Assembly (NCBI GenBank): GCA_963969395.1
Contig: OZ017795.1
Coordinates: forward strand, 17,608,001 to 17,672,000
Length of the DNA stretch: 64,000 bases
Source: Pseudoscleropodium purum
Lineage: Eukaryota > Streptophyta > Bryopsida > Hypnales > Brachytheciaceae
Reading direction: 5' to 3'
Notes under the pieces: model-generated
Told to the model about the DNA's origin: nothing
Database searches by the model: none
The model's input: the letters and a program-made list of their open reading frames with translations, nothing else
Made by a program: the position numbers and the translations under genes
Shown: positions 38,246 to 51,099 of the stretch, piece by piece
How positions within the stretch are numbered: position 1 is the first letter of the stretch
Layout: each line of letters opens with the position of its first letter

Positions 38246-40470
38246 TCACAAGAATATTATGGTATGCAAGAATTTAAAGGAAGTTTTCAACTCTTGAAAG
38301 TAAAGAATTTTATCATAGAATATTTCAAAAGTGGAAGTTTTGATTTGCAAAAAAGTATTGAATAACTTCAAGAGGTAATGGGCCTCACTCATACTCATCT
38401 CAAAAATAACACAACAAATTTTATATTAGTGAGGTACATTAGGTGTCTACATCCCATAACGTGTATTATAGACTTCACATAGAATAAAATAAGGCTCAAA
38501 AGCACATTTAAGCAAAGATACTATACACCTTAAATATATTTGCAAAACTTGATTGTTAACATTATGCTATGAAGATGCCATTTAACTCAAGTGAGAGATG
38601 AATGCAATTCTACAATATATAGCAAAATTATACTTAATTTATAGTAATTTTCGTAGTAGTTCATTAGTAGTTCAATAGTAGCTATTCATTAAACAAAAAC
38701 TATAAGTAATCTCAACTACAATGTAAGAAGAAAGAGAAAAAGATGACTATTTTTGCTCAAAAAAATTAAGTGTCATGAGCTCACAAGTGGTTCTTCCATA
38801 GCTTTTGTTCCACTCAACGTAATTTGAACTGATTATTATAAGCTATTCTTACTTCAAAGACCAATACCTTTTGAATTTCATGCATTAAATGCAAGGGCTT
38901 TTTTAATGTTTTTTTTACTATTATATAATAATCCATGGTGGTTTGGCTAGTGACCTTGTCATTATTTAATAAACAATAGAGTTTATTTCTAATTTTATTC
39001 TCAATTGTATTTCAAGATATTGGCTCTAGTTTCAATATGCATTACGTGATTCTATAATTTGAAAAAGGAGCGTATGTGCATATATATTAATTAGCTATTA
39101 AAAATATCTATAAGTGTCTATTTGCAAGTCTTTTAAACATAACTATAAGTGTCTATTTCCAAGAACAAATTCTAGAATTTAAATAAAAAATAAAAAATAA
39201 AAAATAAAATCTTAAAAATTAAAAATCATAAAAAAAGATTACAAAAAAGAAAAAAGAAAAAAAAACATCAACAAAGACAATGATACAAATTTTTTTAAAT
39301 TAAATTTAATTAAATTTTTTAATTAAATTAAATTTAAAATTTTAATTTAATTTAAAAAAGCTTCAAGATTTTCAAATGTATGAAATGCTATGTATTTGTA
39401 TGAAAATTGAAGCCAAATTTTTCTTTTACAACTAGCTCCACTATATTTTGTTATTAAAAATGTTTTTAAATAAAATTATTTGCATTCTTTAATTTTTAAT
39501 TTTAATTTTCCATATTGAACAATTGAATTCAATGTACATATAAGAAAATTGAAGGAAAATTTTTCTAATTTTTAAGAATTCAAAAATTATTAATTCATAA
39601 AATCTAAAGGCCTTATTTCCATCAAAAACCATTTAAAATTGTCATTTGAATTGCACAACACAAAAACCTATTCATTTTTTTCCTTGTAACTACAACCATA
39701 TGATATTGCATCACATGATATTGCTCATAACTTTCATCTAACAAATCCAAATGGAATGAATAAAAGCTTTTTATATATATAAAATTACATTCTACAAGAA
39801 ACAAAAAAATTCCAATTGCTAACTAGAATTTTTTTTGGTTTGTATATGCACTATTCAATATATCTTAAAAAAGGGTTAATTGTACTATAATTTTTACACT
39901 AAGTCAATATTTGAAATAATAATAATTTCTTGCAAAAGAAATATGTTTTCTTATGTTTATTAAAACTTTGCAAAAATTACAATGAAAATTGAGACTAGAG
40001 GAACATGTCCAAGATCCATTTTTTCTTCTAAGAAGATAATGAGATTTTAGGCCTAAAGTAAAAATAAGATGAAGACAAAAAAAGATGTAAACAATTGCTA
40101 CTTCAAATTTCAATAGACTTATTCTATCAATGGGACAATGACATTCTTGAAGTTAGAGACTTTGATACTATTACACTTTTTATTTTTATAATGTTGAAAT
40201 TAACTTCAAAAAGAAATTTTACAACTATTTTTTTTCAAAAATGTGTTGTAATTGTCTAAGAAAAAAAAGTGCCCTAAGTTTCAAATCAACAATTCTTGAT
40301 GACTAAATGAACATATAGAATGTATTCAAAAAGATAATGTATGGGAAACAAATTTCAAATATTTTTGTAGCTCCCTTGATAGTATATAATTGAGGTGTTT
40401 TGTTTCATAAATATATTTTCTTCTACTTTTTGTACTGAGGATCAAATTTGAGAGATGTAAAAAATCCTTT
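38246..40470. other. AT-rich gene-free stretch
   Basis: No supported gene. It includes a low-complexity block at 39180-39360: AAAAAT repeats, then an AATTTAATTAAATTTT palindromic run. Confidence 0.5.
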
Positions 40471-40649
40471 CTAGCTGTCACGGACGTGCCATACCGGGCC
40501 TTATCCAATAGTTTCGTCTCTAATAGAGTCTTCACCGCCTTTGCAACAAGGATGCCTCTTAAGAACCTTCTCAAAAACGGTGGCCTAGTGTACAAGTTGT
40601 TTCCAATGATTCTAGTAGATTCCAATAGTCTTCATTAGTTTCTATTTGT

Positions 40650-40850
40650 TTCCGGAAGCTTCCATAAGCTTCCAGAAGGTTCTACTTAGTTCTACTAGTT
40701 TTCGGAAGCTTCCACAAGCTTCCGGAAGGTTCCATTTGGTTCCACTAGTTTCCGGAAGCTTCTACAAGCTTCCAGAAGGTTCCACTATATCCTTCTAGTT
40801 TCTAGAAGCTTCCACAAGCTTCCGGAAAGACCTACGGATAATTCCAAAGG
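40650..40850 (+). promoter_or_regulatory. Tandem heat-shock elements, four 50-bp modules
   Basis: Four modules start at 40650, 40700, 40750 and 40800 with an exact 50-bp period. Module 1 reads TTC-GAA-TTC-TAA-TTC-GAA-TTC at strict 5-bp spacing, the canonical alternating nTTCnnGAAn heat-shock-factor site. Modules 2-4 keep five or six good units each, with CAA replacing one GAA in each. The array sits about 60-240 bp upstream of the TATA box. HSF binding is inferred from the motif; heat-inducible plant LTRs with such sites are known (Arabidopsis ONSEN/ATCOPIA78). Confidence 0.85.
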
Positions 40851-40864
40851 TTTCCAAGGCCTTA

Positions 40865-40877
40865 TTCTGGAAGGTTC
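40865..40877 (+). promoter_or_regulatory. Proximal heat-shock element
   Basis: A perfect three-unit site, TTCTGGAAGGTTC, 10 bases upstream of the TATA box. Confidence 0.75.
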
Positions 40878-40887
40878 CTTAGTTTAG

Positions 40888-40895
40888 TATAAATA
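40888..40895 (+). promoter_or_regulatory. TATA box of the solo LTR
   Basis: TATAAATA follows the heat-shock elements and precedes a GC-balanced leader-like segment, as in a U3 promoter. Confidence 0.75.
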
Positions 40896-41118
40896 GAGAG
40901 TCGAGGGCCATTGTCCCTCATTCTCTTCAACACTAGTTGTACCCAGTCATTTTTTGACTTCATGTTATCAATACATCTTCTAGTTTTTTCATTTTGAAGC
41001 ACATTCTGAGTCATGTGTGAGGAATCCCCTCACTTCTAGCTTGTTCTTGTCTCTGTTTGAGGTATCCCCTCAAATCTGATCTTGGTTCCATCCAAGAGTT
41101 GCCGTCCGCAACACTAGC

Positions 41119-42355
41119 CTAAGTTTTATGTGAGCACAAGATTGAACCATCACAATTACACTCAATTTCTTTTGTCTCCATACAAAGTTTGAAGGAAGAT
41201 TTGAAGGTAGCAATACTTTACTGTATTTGGGTGTTAAATTGTGGATTTAGTGAGAAGTTCCCAAGACCAATTTCTTATTAGCATACCACAATATTAATTA
41301 GTACATATATACTCTCCTATTTTACAAGGCTAAAGTTTTCTTCCAAAATTTCAAAACAACTGCACCATGTCATTTTTATCAATTCAAACTAAACCACATT
41401 TATAAAAATAAATGCTCTAATGAATTTCTCTATTGCAAATTTATTTTATTTTATTCCCAATTTAATTCAACAACATTCAATAGAATCAATTACTATAATT
41501 CTTTGAAGTCAACACCAAAAACTATTACACAAATTGAAACTTCAAAGATTGCAACTAGACAATGAGCTGAAAAGAGAAAAACAAAATTAGGAAATTAATT
41601 AATCAACCCCCATCAATCCCAAAAAACAAGAGCCATTCATTTTTTTTAATAAAATTTACAACCCTCCCCCCCTAATCATTGATCTTCCAAAATATGGATA
41701 TATGAATATATAAATATATATATACACACACATATACGGATATGTATACATATTGAGATATGTACTAATATATATATTGGAATACATATTGGGATATTGG
41801 GATATATATCCCATATTCATTGTCAAGTTTTCTTAACTTGTCAAATTATAAGGAGGGGGGGGGGGTGGGATTAAATAAAAGTTTATTTAAATTATTTTTG
41901 ATTGGAAGAAGGGGGGTGAATAAAATTTAATTTATATTTATCTCTAATTGGAGGAGGTAAAATATGGAAACAAAATTAAAAAAAAGAAATCAAATCATTG
42001 AGCTCATTGTGATAGTTTGTCACAATGAATTCAAAAGAAACACTTGTGTCTTAACTCATAAGGATTTTTTTATAATTTATTTTAAAGAGGTGAAAACATA
42101 TTCTTCAAATTGATTTCTTTCATTGAAAAAAAATGATGATGAAATTATAATGATGTAATGATGAAGACGTTTACAAATACAACATGTATGTTGTATTCTC
42201 TTTATGTAGTTGGGAGAACATTTTGTACTAAATCACCTTTTTTGCAAGTACTTTTAGTAGTACAAAAAGTAATTTAACCATTAGCTAGCTTTGTATGTAA
42301 CTTCAAATATTTATACATTACTAAAAAAATTCAATTTTAAGAAAGGCTTTTTGAT

Positions 42356-42394
<39 letters not shown>

Positions 42395-43140
42395 GAAAAA
42401 TTTAACAAGACACAAAATTTGACTTTCATTGAAATTTTTGCAATGTGACATATTTGGCCGATATTTTCTATATTTGCACAATTACAACAATCAGACATTT
42501 TTGTTGAGATTTGAAAAAAATTTGTATTGTGAAAACACCTATGAACATTGCTATTTTTTTATATAAGGCTATGTACATACTCTTTTTAAAGTTCATGATC
42601 ATTAAAAAAAATTTTGAAGCTTCAAGAAATTGCGAATTATCAATCCCCAAGAACGTTGTGAACACAACCAACAATGCAATTAGACATGACCAAGAGAGTG
42701 CCACATCATTTTTTTTTCAATTAAATGTTTTTTCAATTATTTTTTGCATTTTTAGAATTAAATTATTTTTTTATTTTTATTTTGGGAGGAATAGCCAATT
42801 GTACCCTTTATTGCGAGGGAACAACAATGAAAATAGGCTCCAAACAAGTTATTATTGCCTTCAAATTTCCCCTAATGGTACTTTTTGAAAACAATATTTA
42901 AATTTTAAGTACGTGTAGTCAAATTGAAGTAGTTTATGCAGTATTCTTCATTGTCATGAGACTTCATACGTGCTTTGTCTCTATTTTATCTTTAATTGAA
43001 AGCACATTTTTTTTAGTTGAGAAGATGGATTAAGAAGTTAATGTAGGACACAATATTATAGTAAAGAATATACAACTTGTATGTGATGCTGTGAGAACAA
43101 AAAAAACTACATTCTAAACAAAATCATATAATGGATAGAA
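41119..43140. other. AT-rich gene-free stretch with microsatellites
   Basis: No supported gene. It contains a TATA/CACA-rich block at about 41690-41815, a G-run at about 41853, and the TA microsatellite at 42361. Confidence 0.5.
42361..42392. repeat. (TA)16 microsatellite
   Basis: Thirty-two uninterrupted bases of alternating T and A. Confidence 0.95.
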
Positions 43141-43372
43141 ATACTACTAGATAATGGTAATCGAATCAACTAAAAATTAACAATTTTTTGTTGATTTGAT
43201 ACAAGTTAACAAGATGGTCACTAAATTTTTGTTGATTCAAATAATACAATGTTCAAATCAACAAAAAAAATTAACATTTTTTTGTTTATTTTGAATTTCA
43301 AAAGTTTCAAATAAATTTTCATTATTTAGGCAATATTTCAATCACTGTGGATACAATTTTATGTCAAAAAAA

Positions 43373-43672
43373 ATTTAATTAGAAGAAAGTAGACAAACTT
43401 TTTATGACTTGATGACAGAAAAGAAGTGGTTTTGGTGATAAATGAGAAGAAAAAACAAGTTGTTTATGCAAATGAGGTGGTAAAAGATAGAACAAACTAT
43501 ATGAAATATATAAATCACTCATAGTTTTTATTCACATTTCCCACATGTTTGTTCTACCTTCTATCACCTCATTTGTACAAAGAACTTGTCTTTTCGTCTT
43601 TTCTACCATCAAAATCATCTCTCTTTAATCACCAAATTAAAAATAGTTTGTCTTTTTCTTAATTAAAATTTT
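43373..43672. mobile_element. Foldback element, arms about 125 bp
   Basis: The left arm contains GACAAACT, GGTTTTGGTGATAAA, ACAAGTT, CAAATGAGGTGGTA and AGAACAAAC in order. The right arm carries the reverse complement of the same series (GTTTGTTCTACC, TATCACCTCATTTGTAC, AACTTGTC, AGTTTGTC). The arms pair imperfectly around a loop of about 45 bp. Flanking sequence holds further TTGTTGATT words and a CACTA-like start (CACTACCATAAC at 43811), so it may be the core of a larger decayed element. No target duplication was identified. Confidence 0.6.
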
Positions 43673-46600
43673 AAAATTAATTTAATACTCCTATCTATGT
43701 AGTACTTTTTGCCTATGTGGTATTCTTTATAAGGCCTATTTTTGGTTTATCATATGATGGTCATTTATTGAGAAAACTTATAAATGAATTATTATTTTAT
43801 TTTTTTGACTTCACTACCATAACAAAATGAACAACAAACTTTTTGTTAAATACTATTCAAAACAACAAGACCAAGGATACAAATGGCATTAACATTTTTT
43901 TTGTTGATTTTTTTATTATCATGGTCATTATTTTTTTACTAAAAAAATCGTTCATATGAATGCTTTGTAAAACCTTACACTGTACTATTACACTATGTTT
44001 TATATTTATAGGACAAGTATGATGCACGAATACTAAAAAGAATTAGGCAAATTTTTTGGCCAAGTGTCTTAAAATGTGAAAAGACATTGATATTGATTGG
44101 ATAGTAGACGAGATTGCATCAAAGTAAATTATAAGGATGAAGAAAACATGATGAAAAATTACAAAACTAATATACAAAACTTGATATTGTATTTGAGGAC
44201 GATTATAAAGTAATTTTAGCAATGTTCCTAAAAAATCCTATGATGTTCAAGAAAACACAATAAGAAAATGTATCCTAAAAAAGGTCGTTGAACAAGTCAC
44301 CTCAAATGACAATATTGCTCTTGTTTAAGATTCAAGTACATAAGAATAGAAATATGAAACAATTTGAATAAAAATTTTGAAAAATTTCATTAAAAAAATT
44401 TGGAAAGAATTTCAGAAAAAATAGAAATTTAAAATTAAAAGATATTAAATAAGTAAGATTTGGTAAACTAACCAAATTAAGCTAATAATAAAATGATGAC
44501 AATATTAAAAGAAAACTTAATACATCTTTTGTTAAAGCGCCAACCTAATGTCCTGATTTATTTCTATCTATTACATATCTGTTTCACACTTAATTTTAAA
44601 TCCTTAAAAGACAAACAAAGTCATTTTGCATCACATATCATCAACTTTTCATAAAACTTACACTATGAGATAAATATATATTTAAATACATGAGAAACTT
44701 CAAGTTTTCATCATATTAGTTCTATATTTCAAAGCTAAAAAAAATTGTACTATATTGTCATATGAAAGTAAAACTAGTTTTTTATTTCCTATCCAATTTT
44801 TATGCTATTGGGTTTGTAAATGTAAAAGAAAGAATCCATAGTTGTTAAGATTCTTTTAAAAGATGTGAACCTGACATGTTTCAATTCCAAAAACATACCA
44901 TCAAAAAGTGAATTAGTGAAGATGCACGAGGTGTTTTTAGCTTACAATTCCTTACTATTGATATCATTAAAAAAAATCATTAGCTAAAATTTACGAACAA
45001 TTCAAATTCAATATTAAAAAAAAAATGAAATAAAATGAAATAAACTTGACTATTTGATGAAAAAAGAAGATTTGCCATATTTGACAAGTTTTTAGTCCCA
45101 ATAAGCTTTTTCTTGTACCTATTTGATTGCTACAAATAGAAATTACAAAAAAATATAGTATAATAAAAACAAGTTCTATTTATAGTGCAAACGTAATGAG
45201 CTTAACTAGCTATTACTTATATCTAAGTGATTGCTATTTGGTAACAATCATGAAAAAAATGTATTGTAGAAAAATTAACTCTATGGAGAGAATAATAATT
45301 CTACCTAACTATAAAGAGAATGTAGCAAATTTGGCTAAGTGTAGAGAAACATTATAATTGCAATCAATATATTTGAATTAAAATATTGAGAGCCTTGATC
45401 ATCATTAATTCCAAGGCTAGTAGGTTGATAGCTATGAAGTAAATATTATCTTATAAAGATGATTGAAATATTTATCTTACCAAATTTGATTCTATGTCAT
45501 TTAATGTATATGGAATGGTTGTCATTTCTAGTTTCTTCTTGAACATATAAAAAGTAAAGGCCCATTTCCACTTGGCATTTGATAACAATGATTCTTTAAA
45601 AATAAAACCTCTTTTAAAAAACAAGAAGGCCTAATTTTTATAAAAATGCACTTATTGTGTTGATTCAATAAAAATTTAATTATTAGAAATTATTCAACGT
45701 TCACATATGTAAAACTACTCCTTGTTCTATGCAATTTTTTTTCTTTAAAAACTTCTTGTGTAAATTTCTTGTGTAGATTTACATTCAACTTTATCTTTGT
45801 TTGTAGAAATTGCCATGGAAAAGGTAATTGTTTATACAAAAACAACTATGAAGATTTGCATTCACTTATATCGGATCCGAAACTCCAAATCTTAAACAAG
45901 TAATTTGTCAATAATGTGCATTGCTTCTATGATATCTAAGAATAAAAAAGAATTATTGATCACTCATGTAAGTTCTAGATGCAAAACTTAGGACAAAAAA
46001 AAACTTGTTTCAAACTAATAAGCCATTAAAATAAATATGACTATTAAACATCTTTTGATGTAACAAAGCATATATTTTCACAACTTCAAATTCAGTTCTT
46101 TTCATTGAATATTGCATTATACAAATCATCTTCATCGCTTTTTAACATTTAAGTACTTAACATCTTGTTGATGGAATTAAAGGAATCTATCCATGAGTAT
46201 AATAAGTGTCATGTTTTGGTTCATTAGATACATCTTGAATTCACCACTTGCAATTTGGTGTTGCTCAACATGCATGTCGGTATTGTATTCAATTAAGAGC
46301 TTACATTCAATCATCTTTTCAAGTCACAAATCTAGGATATTTTTTTTTTGCTACAATATTATTGAACAATCTTTTGAAGCTAGTTATGTACCTAAATATT
46401 AGAACTGCTTAAATTTTAAGCCAAAGAGAAATTGAACTTGAAATAGAAGCTATTGAGGTCATTAGAATCTTTAACGAGGTTTGCAGTGTAGAGAAGAAAA
46501 AATGTAACAAGATTATAAAGCATTTAAAGAACAATTTTAGGTTGGTTTTTAAGCCATTGGGTTGCAAGGGGTGAATTGTGTTGCAAATAGCAAATATGGC

Positions 46601-46980
46601 TTGTGAGACATACAAACCAAAGCTATCAACTTCTAAATGTATCACTAAGAAATTTAAGAAGATTGGAGATAATTCTATCACAATTGAAGAATTATAAAAC
46701 CTTCTCCACTAAACTTTGAAGTTCACACACCTAAAGAGTCGATAATAAAACGTTAAAATGTCTTTCACTCAACTAATCTCATAAAATATAATTCAAATTG
46801 AAATACACTTGAAACCCTCAAATTATGTTTCTCATTTAATAAATTGTGTTCTATAAATACTTCATGTTTTAATTTCTTACTCTCAACAGGATCTTCGTGT
46901 TCTTCTTTTTTAATGGTTTTAATCCCTAAAGAACCAAACTATATTTATTGGCAATATAAAAATTTTGAGTAGGTGTGTAG
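43673..46980. other. AT-rich gene-free stretch
   Basis: No coding region or classified repeat can be supported here. Confidence 0.5.
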
Positions 46981-46989
46981 ATAGCCTAT

Positions 46990-48670
46990 TAGATAGGAAA
47001 TTTTGATTTCTTGAAATATTTTTTAATGCATCTTGCATTTGTTTTACATGTTTGAATGGGATTTTTTGGTGTTTTGTTGTGTGTGTTTGTCTAATCGGAT
47101 GTGTAATTAAGTGTTAGAAAATGAATTAGTTGGGTAGTACAATTTTAAATTGAAATGAGAGAAACCAAATCGGAATAAATGTATGTGCATGAGTTCAAGT
47201 CAGTATGAATGGAAGAGAGTTGTGTTAAGTCAAGTATTGAGGGAATTAGCAAGTGTTGAGTTGCTAATTGGGATGTGAATGCTGTGTCAAGTTGGGTTGC
47301 GGTTAAACAAGTTGGTGCGGTTCTAATTAGGTGGTTAGGTTGGTTGTCTTCTTAGTTTTAGTAATCGCCTTGTTGGATTCTTATTAGGTCTTGGATGTGA
47401 GTCATTTTGCTTTACTTATTGTGAAATTGAGTCTAGTACAAGTCCCAGCCAAAGAGCTATATATAATTTTTTTGTTTCTTGTGTCTATGAATGTTTATGG
47501 TGAATGTTTGTATGTCACATTTAGAGATGAGTGTGCTAATTGAAAATCTATTGTTCAGTAATTAGAGAGAAAGATTGTTTATAGTCTAATTGGAGCTGGA
47601 ATTGGAATTGTCTGAGTCCAAGTTAGAGAAGTATGATTGTACTGTGGGTGACAAGTTGTGTAGGAAGTTGAAGAAATTACCCAAATAGGTGAGAAGTCGA
47701 TGAGATGTGAGTGAGTGGTACAAATATAGTGTGCAAGTTGAAAAAATTAGAAATTAATGCATAATTCAAAAGTAGATGACGGAAGTGATTACAGAACTAA
47801 AGTCCTTGTTGAAAATCTGAAGATGGGACTTAGGAGTGTTAAAAGTGTTGAGGAAATGGGAACATTCAAAATTTAAGCTGTGAGTTTAATTGTATGTAAT
47901 CGGTGAATTTATTCACCAACTGAATAATATATGCGAAAATGAATGTTAAGTGAGTTCAATGTGTATGAATTACTGTGTGTGTCGATGGTTGGTATGTAGC
48001 TTGTATGGAGTATAAGTGAGCCAAATTGGAGTTAATACAAATGCATAAAAATGGATGGTTAGATTGAGTGATAATTAAATTTCAAATTGGAAATAAAGCT
48101 ATGATGTGTGCGTAATCAAATGGTGTTTGTGTCAAGTTGCATGTGTGGTCTATCTAAAAAATGAATTGAGTTGATATATGCATTCAGAGTCCTAATCAGA
48201 GTAAACTTGCAGTATATGTGTATGTTAATGTGAGAAATATAGAAGGTATTAAAATGTCAAAGCCTAGTACCGTGAGAGAGAAAATTAAGTGTAAATTTTG
48301 CAAATAACAAGATTATAGCAAGTTTAATTGTATAAAGGAGACCAATGAGAAAAAGTGGGTGAAGAAAGAGGTGATGGTCTATAAAAAAATGAAGACAATA
48401 TTGAAGGAAGATCTATGAAGATTGAGTAGAAGATTAAAAAAATTAACAAGTGCTCAGCAACCCAAGTTGGAGACAAGAAGTTGGGTTGGTGGTTATATTC
48501 AAGTACATCCAAGTGGGTGGTTGGAGAGCAGTTAAGACTAAGTTGGAATTCAAAAGCTAAAGATAGATGAAGTATAAGAGAATTTAAGAACAATTGGGAG
48601 TTACTTACCCTTGTGGCTTTAAGAGTGGAGAGTCTAAATTGGTAATTGAAACTTTTATGTGAGGATTACA
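46990..48670 (+). repeat. Motif-rich dispersed repeat C, copy 1
   Basis: A strand-asymmetric, G/T-rich block in which words like AATTGGGA, AGTTGGG and CCAAATTGG recur every few tens of bases. Its right part (about 48570-48650: ACAATTGGGAGTTACTTACC, CTTTAAGAGTGGAGA) is homologous to the reverse complement of 55885-55970. No ORF is supported. It could be a transposon with repeated protein-binding motifs, but I found no termini. Confidence 0.55.
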
Positions 48671-48914
48671 TAAAGATAGAAGATTAAAGAATTTTATTTC
48701 TTTTATCTTATGTTGCAAGGTCCTATTAGGATTAGCTTTGATTAAATTAGGAATATCCCTATTAAAAAGTCCTTCCTTGAAACGAACATAAACTATTAGT
48801 TGGATAAATCTAGATAGGTACCAACAGAATCTACAAGGTGCATGTGACTATAGATTTCTATATTTTTGGCTCTAATTTTAATAGTAGGTGTAAACAAGTA
48901 ATATCTCTTATATG

Positions 48915-49745
48915 CACTAGATTTCAGGACATTTGAAAATATGAGTCAAAAGTTATGGCCAAATATATATAGTTTATTTTTCAATTCCGGCAATTTGGAC
49001 ATATTTGAAAAAATCATTTTTTTCAAAAATCTAAATTTGAAATTGTTTTTTTTAATTTATATACATAGAAAACTTTGAATCATTCCATTTTGATCAATGA
49101 GTCAAAACTTATGAGGTGTTTTAGTTTACAAGCAATTATGGATTCTCTACTCCAAAATAAACTTTGAAGTCTTTTATTGAAATCAATTTTTAATATTTAA
49201 AAAATAAAATAAAAAATAAGATAAATATTTTCTATTACAACATTACAACCATTGGATTGGCATTTTTAAATTCCATAAATAACTTGTTAACAATTTAATA
49301 TTTTGAATCATTCTCTAGATCTTTCTACTTAATATTTTTTTCCTATATGTTGTATAATTTCAAATGATCTAAAAAATTTCAAGCATAAAGACAACATGCT
49401 TTAAAGAATGAATCTATAGAAGCACCACTATTTTGAACATTTTTTCATACAAGTGTGACCTTGTGAAGTATAGTTGCATGGTTTTTCACGAGGAAAAAAA
49501 ATGATTTTGTCACGTTTAATACTAATATCTTGCAATCTACACAATGGAAATTTCTGAAATTTTTACTACATCTTTTCAAACTAGTTTACTAGAAGATCCT
49601 ACAATTATATGTGTTTAAAAATGTTTCTTTTCTAAAATTTAAAACTTGTACAAAAAATAGTAATTTTGGAGCGTTTTTGGCAAAAATATAGTCAAGGAAC
49701 TTTAGAGGTTAAGCAAGTAGTCCTATATAATGGGGCATCCACAAC
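48915..49745 (+). repeat. Dispersed repeat B, second copy of repeat A
   Basis: Colinear with 37285-38090 over about 830 bp, with many substitutions and indels. Shared landmarks are TCAAAAGTTATGG, CTTTGAATCATTCCATTTTG, TTCCTATATGTTGTA, ACTATTTTGAACATTTTTTC and GTTAAGC. This copy is not embedded in the 70-bp minisatellite. Confidence 0.7.
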
Positions 49746-49865
49746 ATGAATAGATAAAAGCATACAATTTTTTGAAAATCCACATTTTTAGAAGACGTAG
49801 AAACAATAATTACCAATGACTTTGGTAGTGGTGGGCCAAAGCTTGCAAATTATTTAATAGTCATA

Positions 49866-50863
49866 CACTACTAGAAAATTCATAACCATAACAACAGAAT
49901 TTCAACTCAAATTTGTTGAATTTTTAAAAAAAAATTGAATTTATGGACAATGCCAGTTTAAAATAATTCTTTTTCTATCCAGGTAGCCACCTAGGCAGCC
50001 CGCCACGCAGGTAAGGCCACTAGACAACCTACCATGCGAGCAAAAGCCACCTAGGCCACTCGCCACACGAGCGGGTGCCTTCAAGGGGGTTTGAACTTTG
50101 GACCTCATGTTTGGAGGTCCAAGGTCCCAACCACTAAACCACCTAAATATTTAAGTAACCACACAAGAACTAGAATTTTATATATTTTGTTTTTTCATAG
50201 TTTTTTCATGTGTTTTGTATTTTTAGCGGAATTCAAAGGTCATTTAGTCATAGTATAACATATTTTTCTTAAAACTTGGAACTAAGGAAAGTTTTCAATT
50301 CAAACTAAATTTCACCTCCAAAAATCTGTTTGTGATTTTGAGTCTCCAATCAAAAGTTATAGACAAAAATCAAAGAGGATGTTTGAAAATGTCAAAACAA
50401 ATGCTCCTAACTACCCCTCTCTAATTTTTGTCTATAATTTTTGATTGGAGGATTGAAATCACAAACGTATTTTTGGAGGTGAAATTTAACTTGAATTTAC
50501 AATTTTTCTCAATTCTAAGTTTTTTGAAATTTTTTATTCTACTATGCGAGAATAGACTCCAAAGTCTGCTGAATTGAAAAAAGACCGAATTTTACATGAT
50601 TAATTTTTTTTTAAATCATTATACTTAGATTCTCAAATATTTCGAAAAAAATCCTAAAAAATTCCAAAAATTCCAAAAATATTCTTAAAAAATTTCAAAT
50701 TCAACAAATACTTGTTGATCTGGTCATTGCACCATGCAAATCAATAGAAAGAATTTGTCATTCTGTTGATTTTCACAAAAAGTTACAAAATGGTCATTCT
50801 ATTGTCCCAAATAACATAAATCAGTTGAATTTCTGTTGTTTTGGTCGTGCATTTTTAGTAGTG
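49866..50863. mobile_element. 998-bp CACTA element, self-complementary
   Basis: The left end is CACTACTAGAAAATTCATAA and the complement of the right end is CACTACTAAAAATGCACGAC. Both are followed by AACAACAGAAWTTCAACT. The flanking duplication is ATA (49863-49865 and 50864-50866). An internal inverted repeat (about 50272-50380 against 50410-50520; core ATTTCACCTCCAAAAAT) makes much of the element fold back. A GC-rich patch of about 180 bp (49975-50155) interrupts the left arm. There is no transposase, so it is non-autonomous. Confidence 0.85.
49975..50155 (-). mobile_element. tRNA-like, GC-rich patch inside the CACTA element
   Basis: On the minus strand there is an A-box, TGGTTTAGTGG (50131-50141), and a B-box, GTTCAAACC (50088-50096), 45 nt apart, as in tRNA genes. 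Between them lies a perfect 9-bp stem (TTGGACCTC with GAGGTCCAA) around a 7-base loop in the anticodon-arm position. No acceptor stem is evident. Beyond it are three spaced copies of GCCACCTAGGC/GGCCACT-like words. A tRNA-derived SINE or captured tRNA-like segment is the best reading. It has no counterpart on the right arm. Confidence 0.45.
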
Positions 50864-51099
50864 ATAATATTACTCTTATCTCCATGCCACATCATGCATC
50901 ACATAGGTTTAGTGGATACCAAACAATGCAAGTGAGAATGCACTATAAATTTGACATCTACAAGCGCATTTTAAAAAACCTACTATAATCAAATAGAAAC
51001 ATACTTTAAGCTAATTACTATCAGAGATAGTTAGGTCTAGTACAGTGTATCTATCTTTTAGGTGAATAGTGAAATTTTAAATTTTGTTTTTCATTTTAC

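Larger units (their letters stand above)
40476..41113 (+). mobile_element. Solo LTR with a heat-shock-element promoter
   Basis: The element starts TGTCACGGAC and ends GTCCGCAACA, imperfect inverted termini with the TG...CA rule of LTRs. It is flanked by a perfect 5-bp duplication, CTAGC (40471-40475 and 41114-41118), so it is a complete 638-bp solo LTR with no internal region. Inside are a tandem array of heat-shock elements (40650-40827), a further one at 40865-40877 and a TATA box (40888). Downstream are two short palindromes (GTGAGGAATCCCCTCAC near 41018 and TTTGAGGTATCCCCTCAAA near 41058). The U3-R-U5 order gives the plus orientation. The parent family (copia or gypsy) cannot be told from the LTR alone. 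Confidence 0.9.

Noticed and set aside
40326..40625. Minus-strand frame of 99 codons
   Set aside because: It straddles the left end of the solo LTR and unrelated AT-rich DNA, so it cannot be a gene predating the insertion. No domain is seen.
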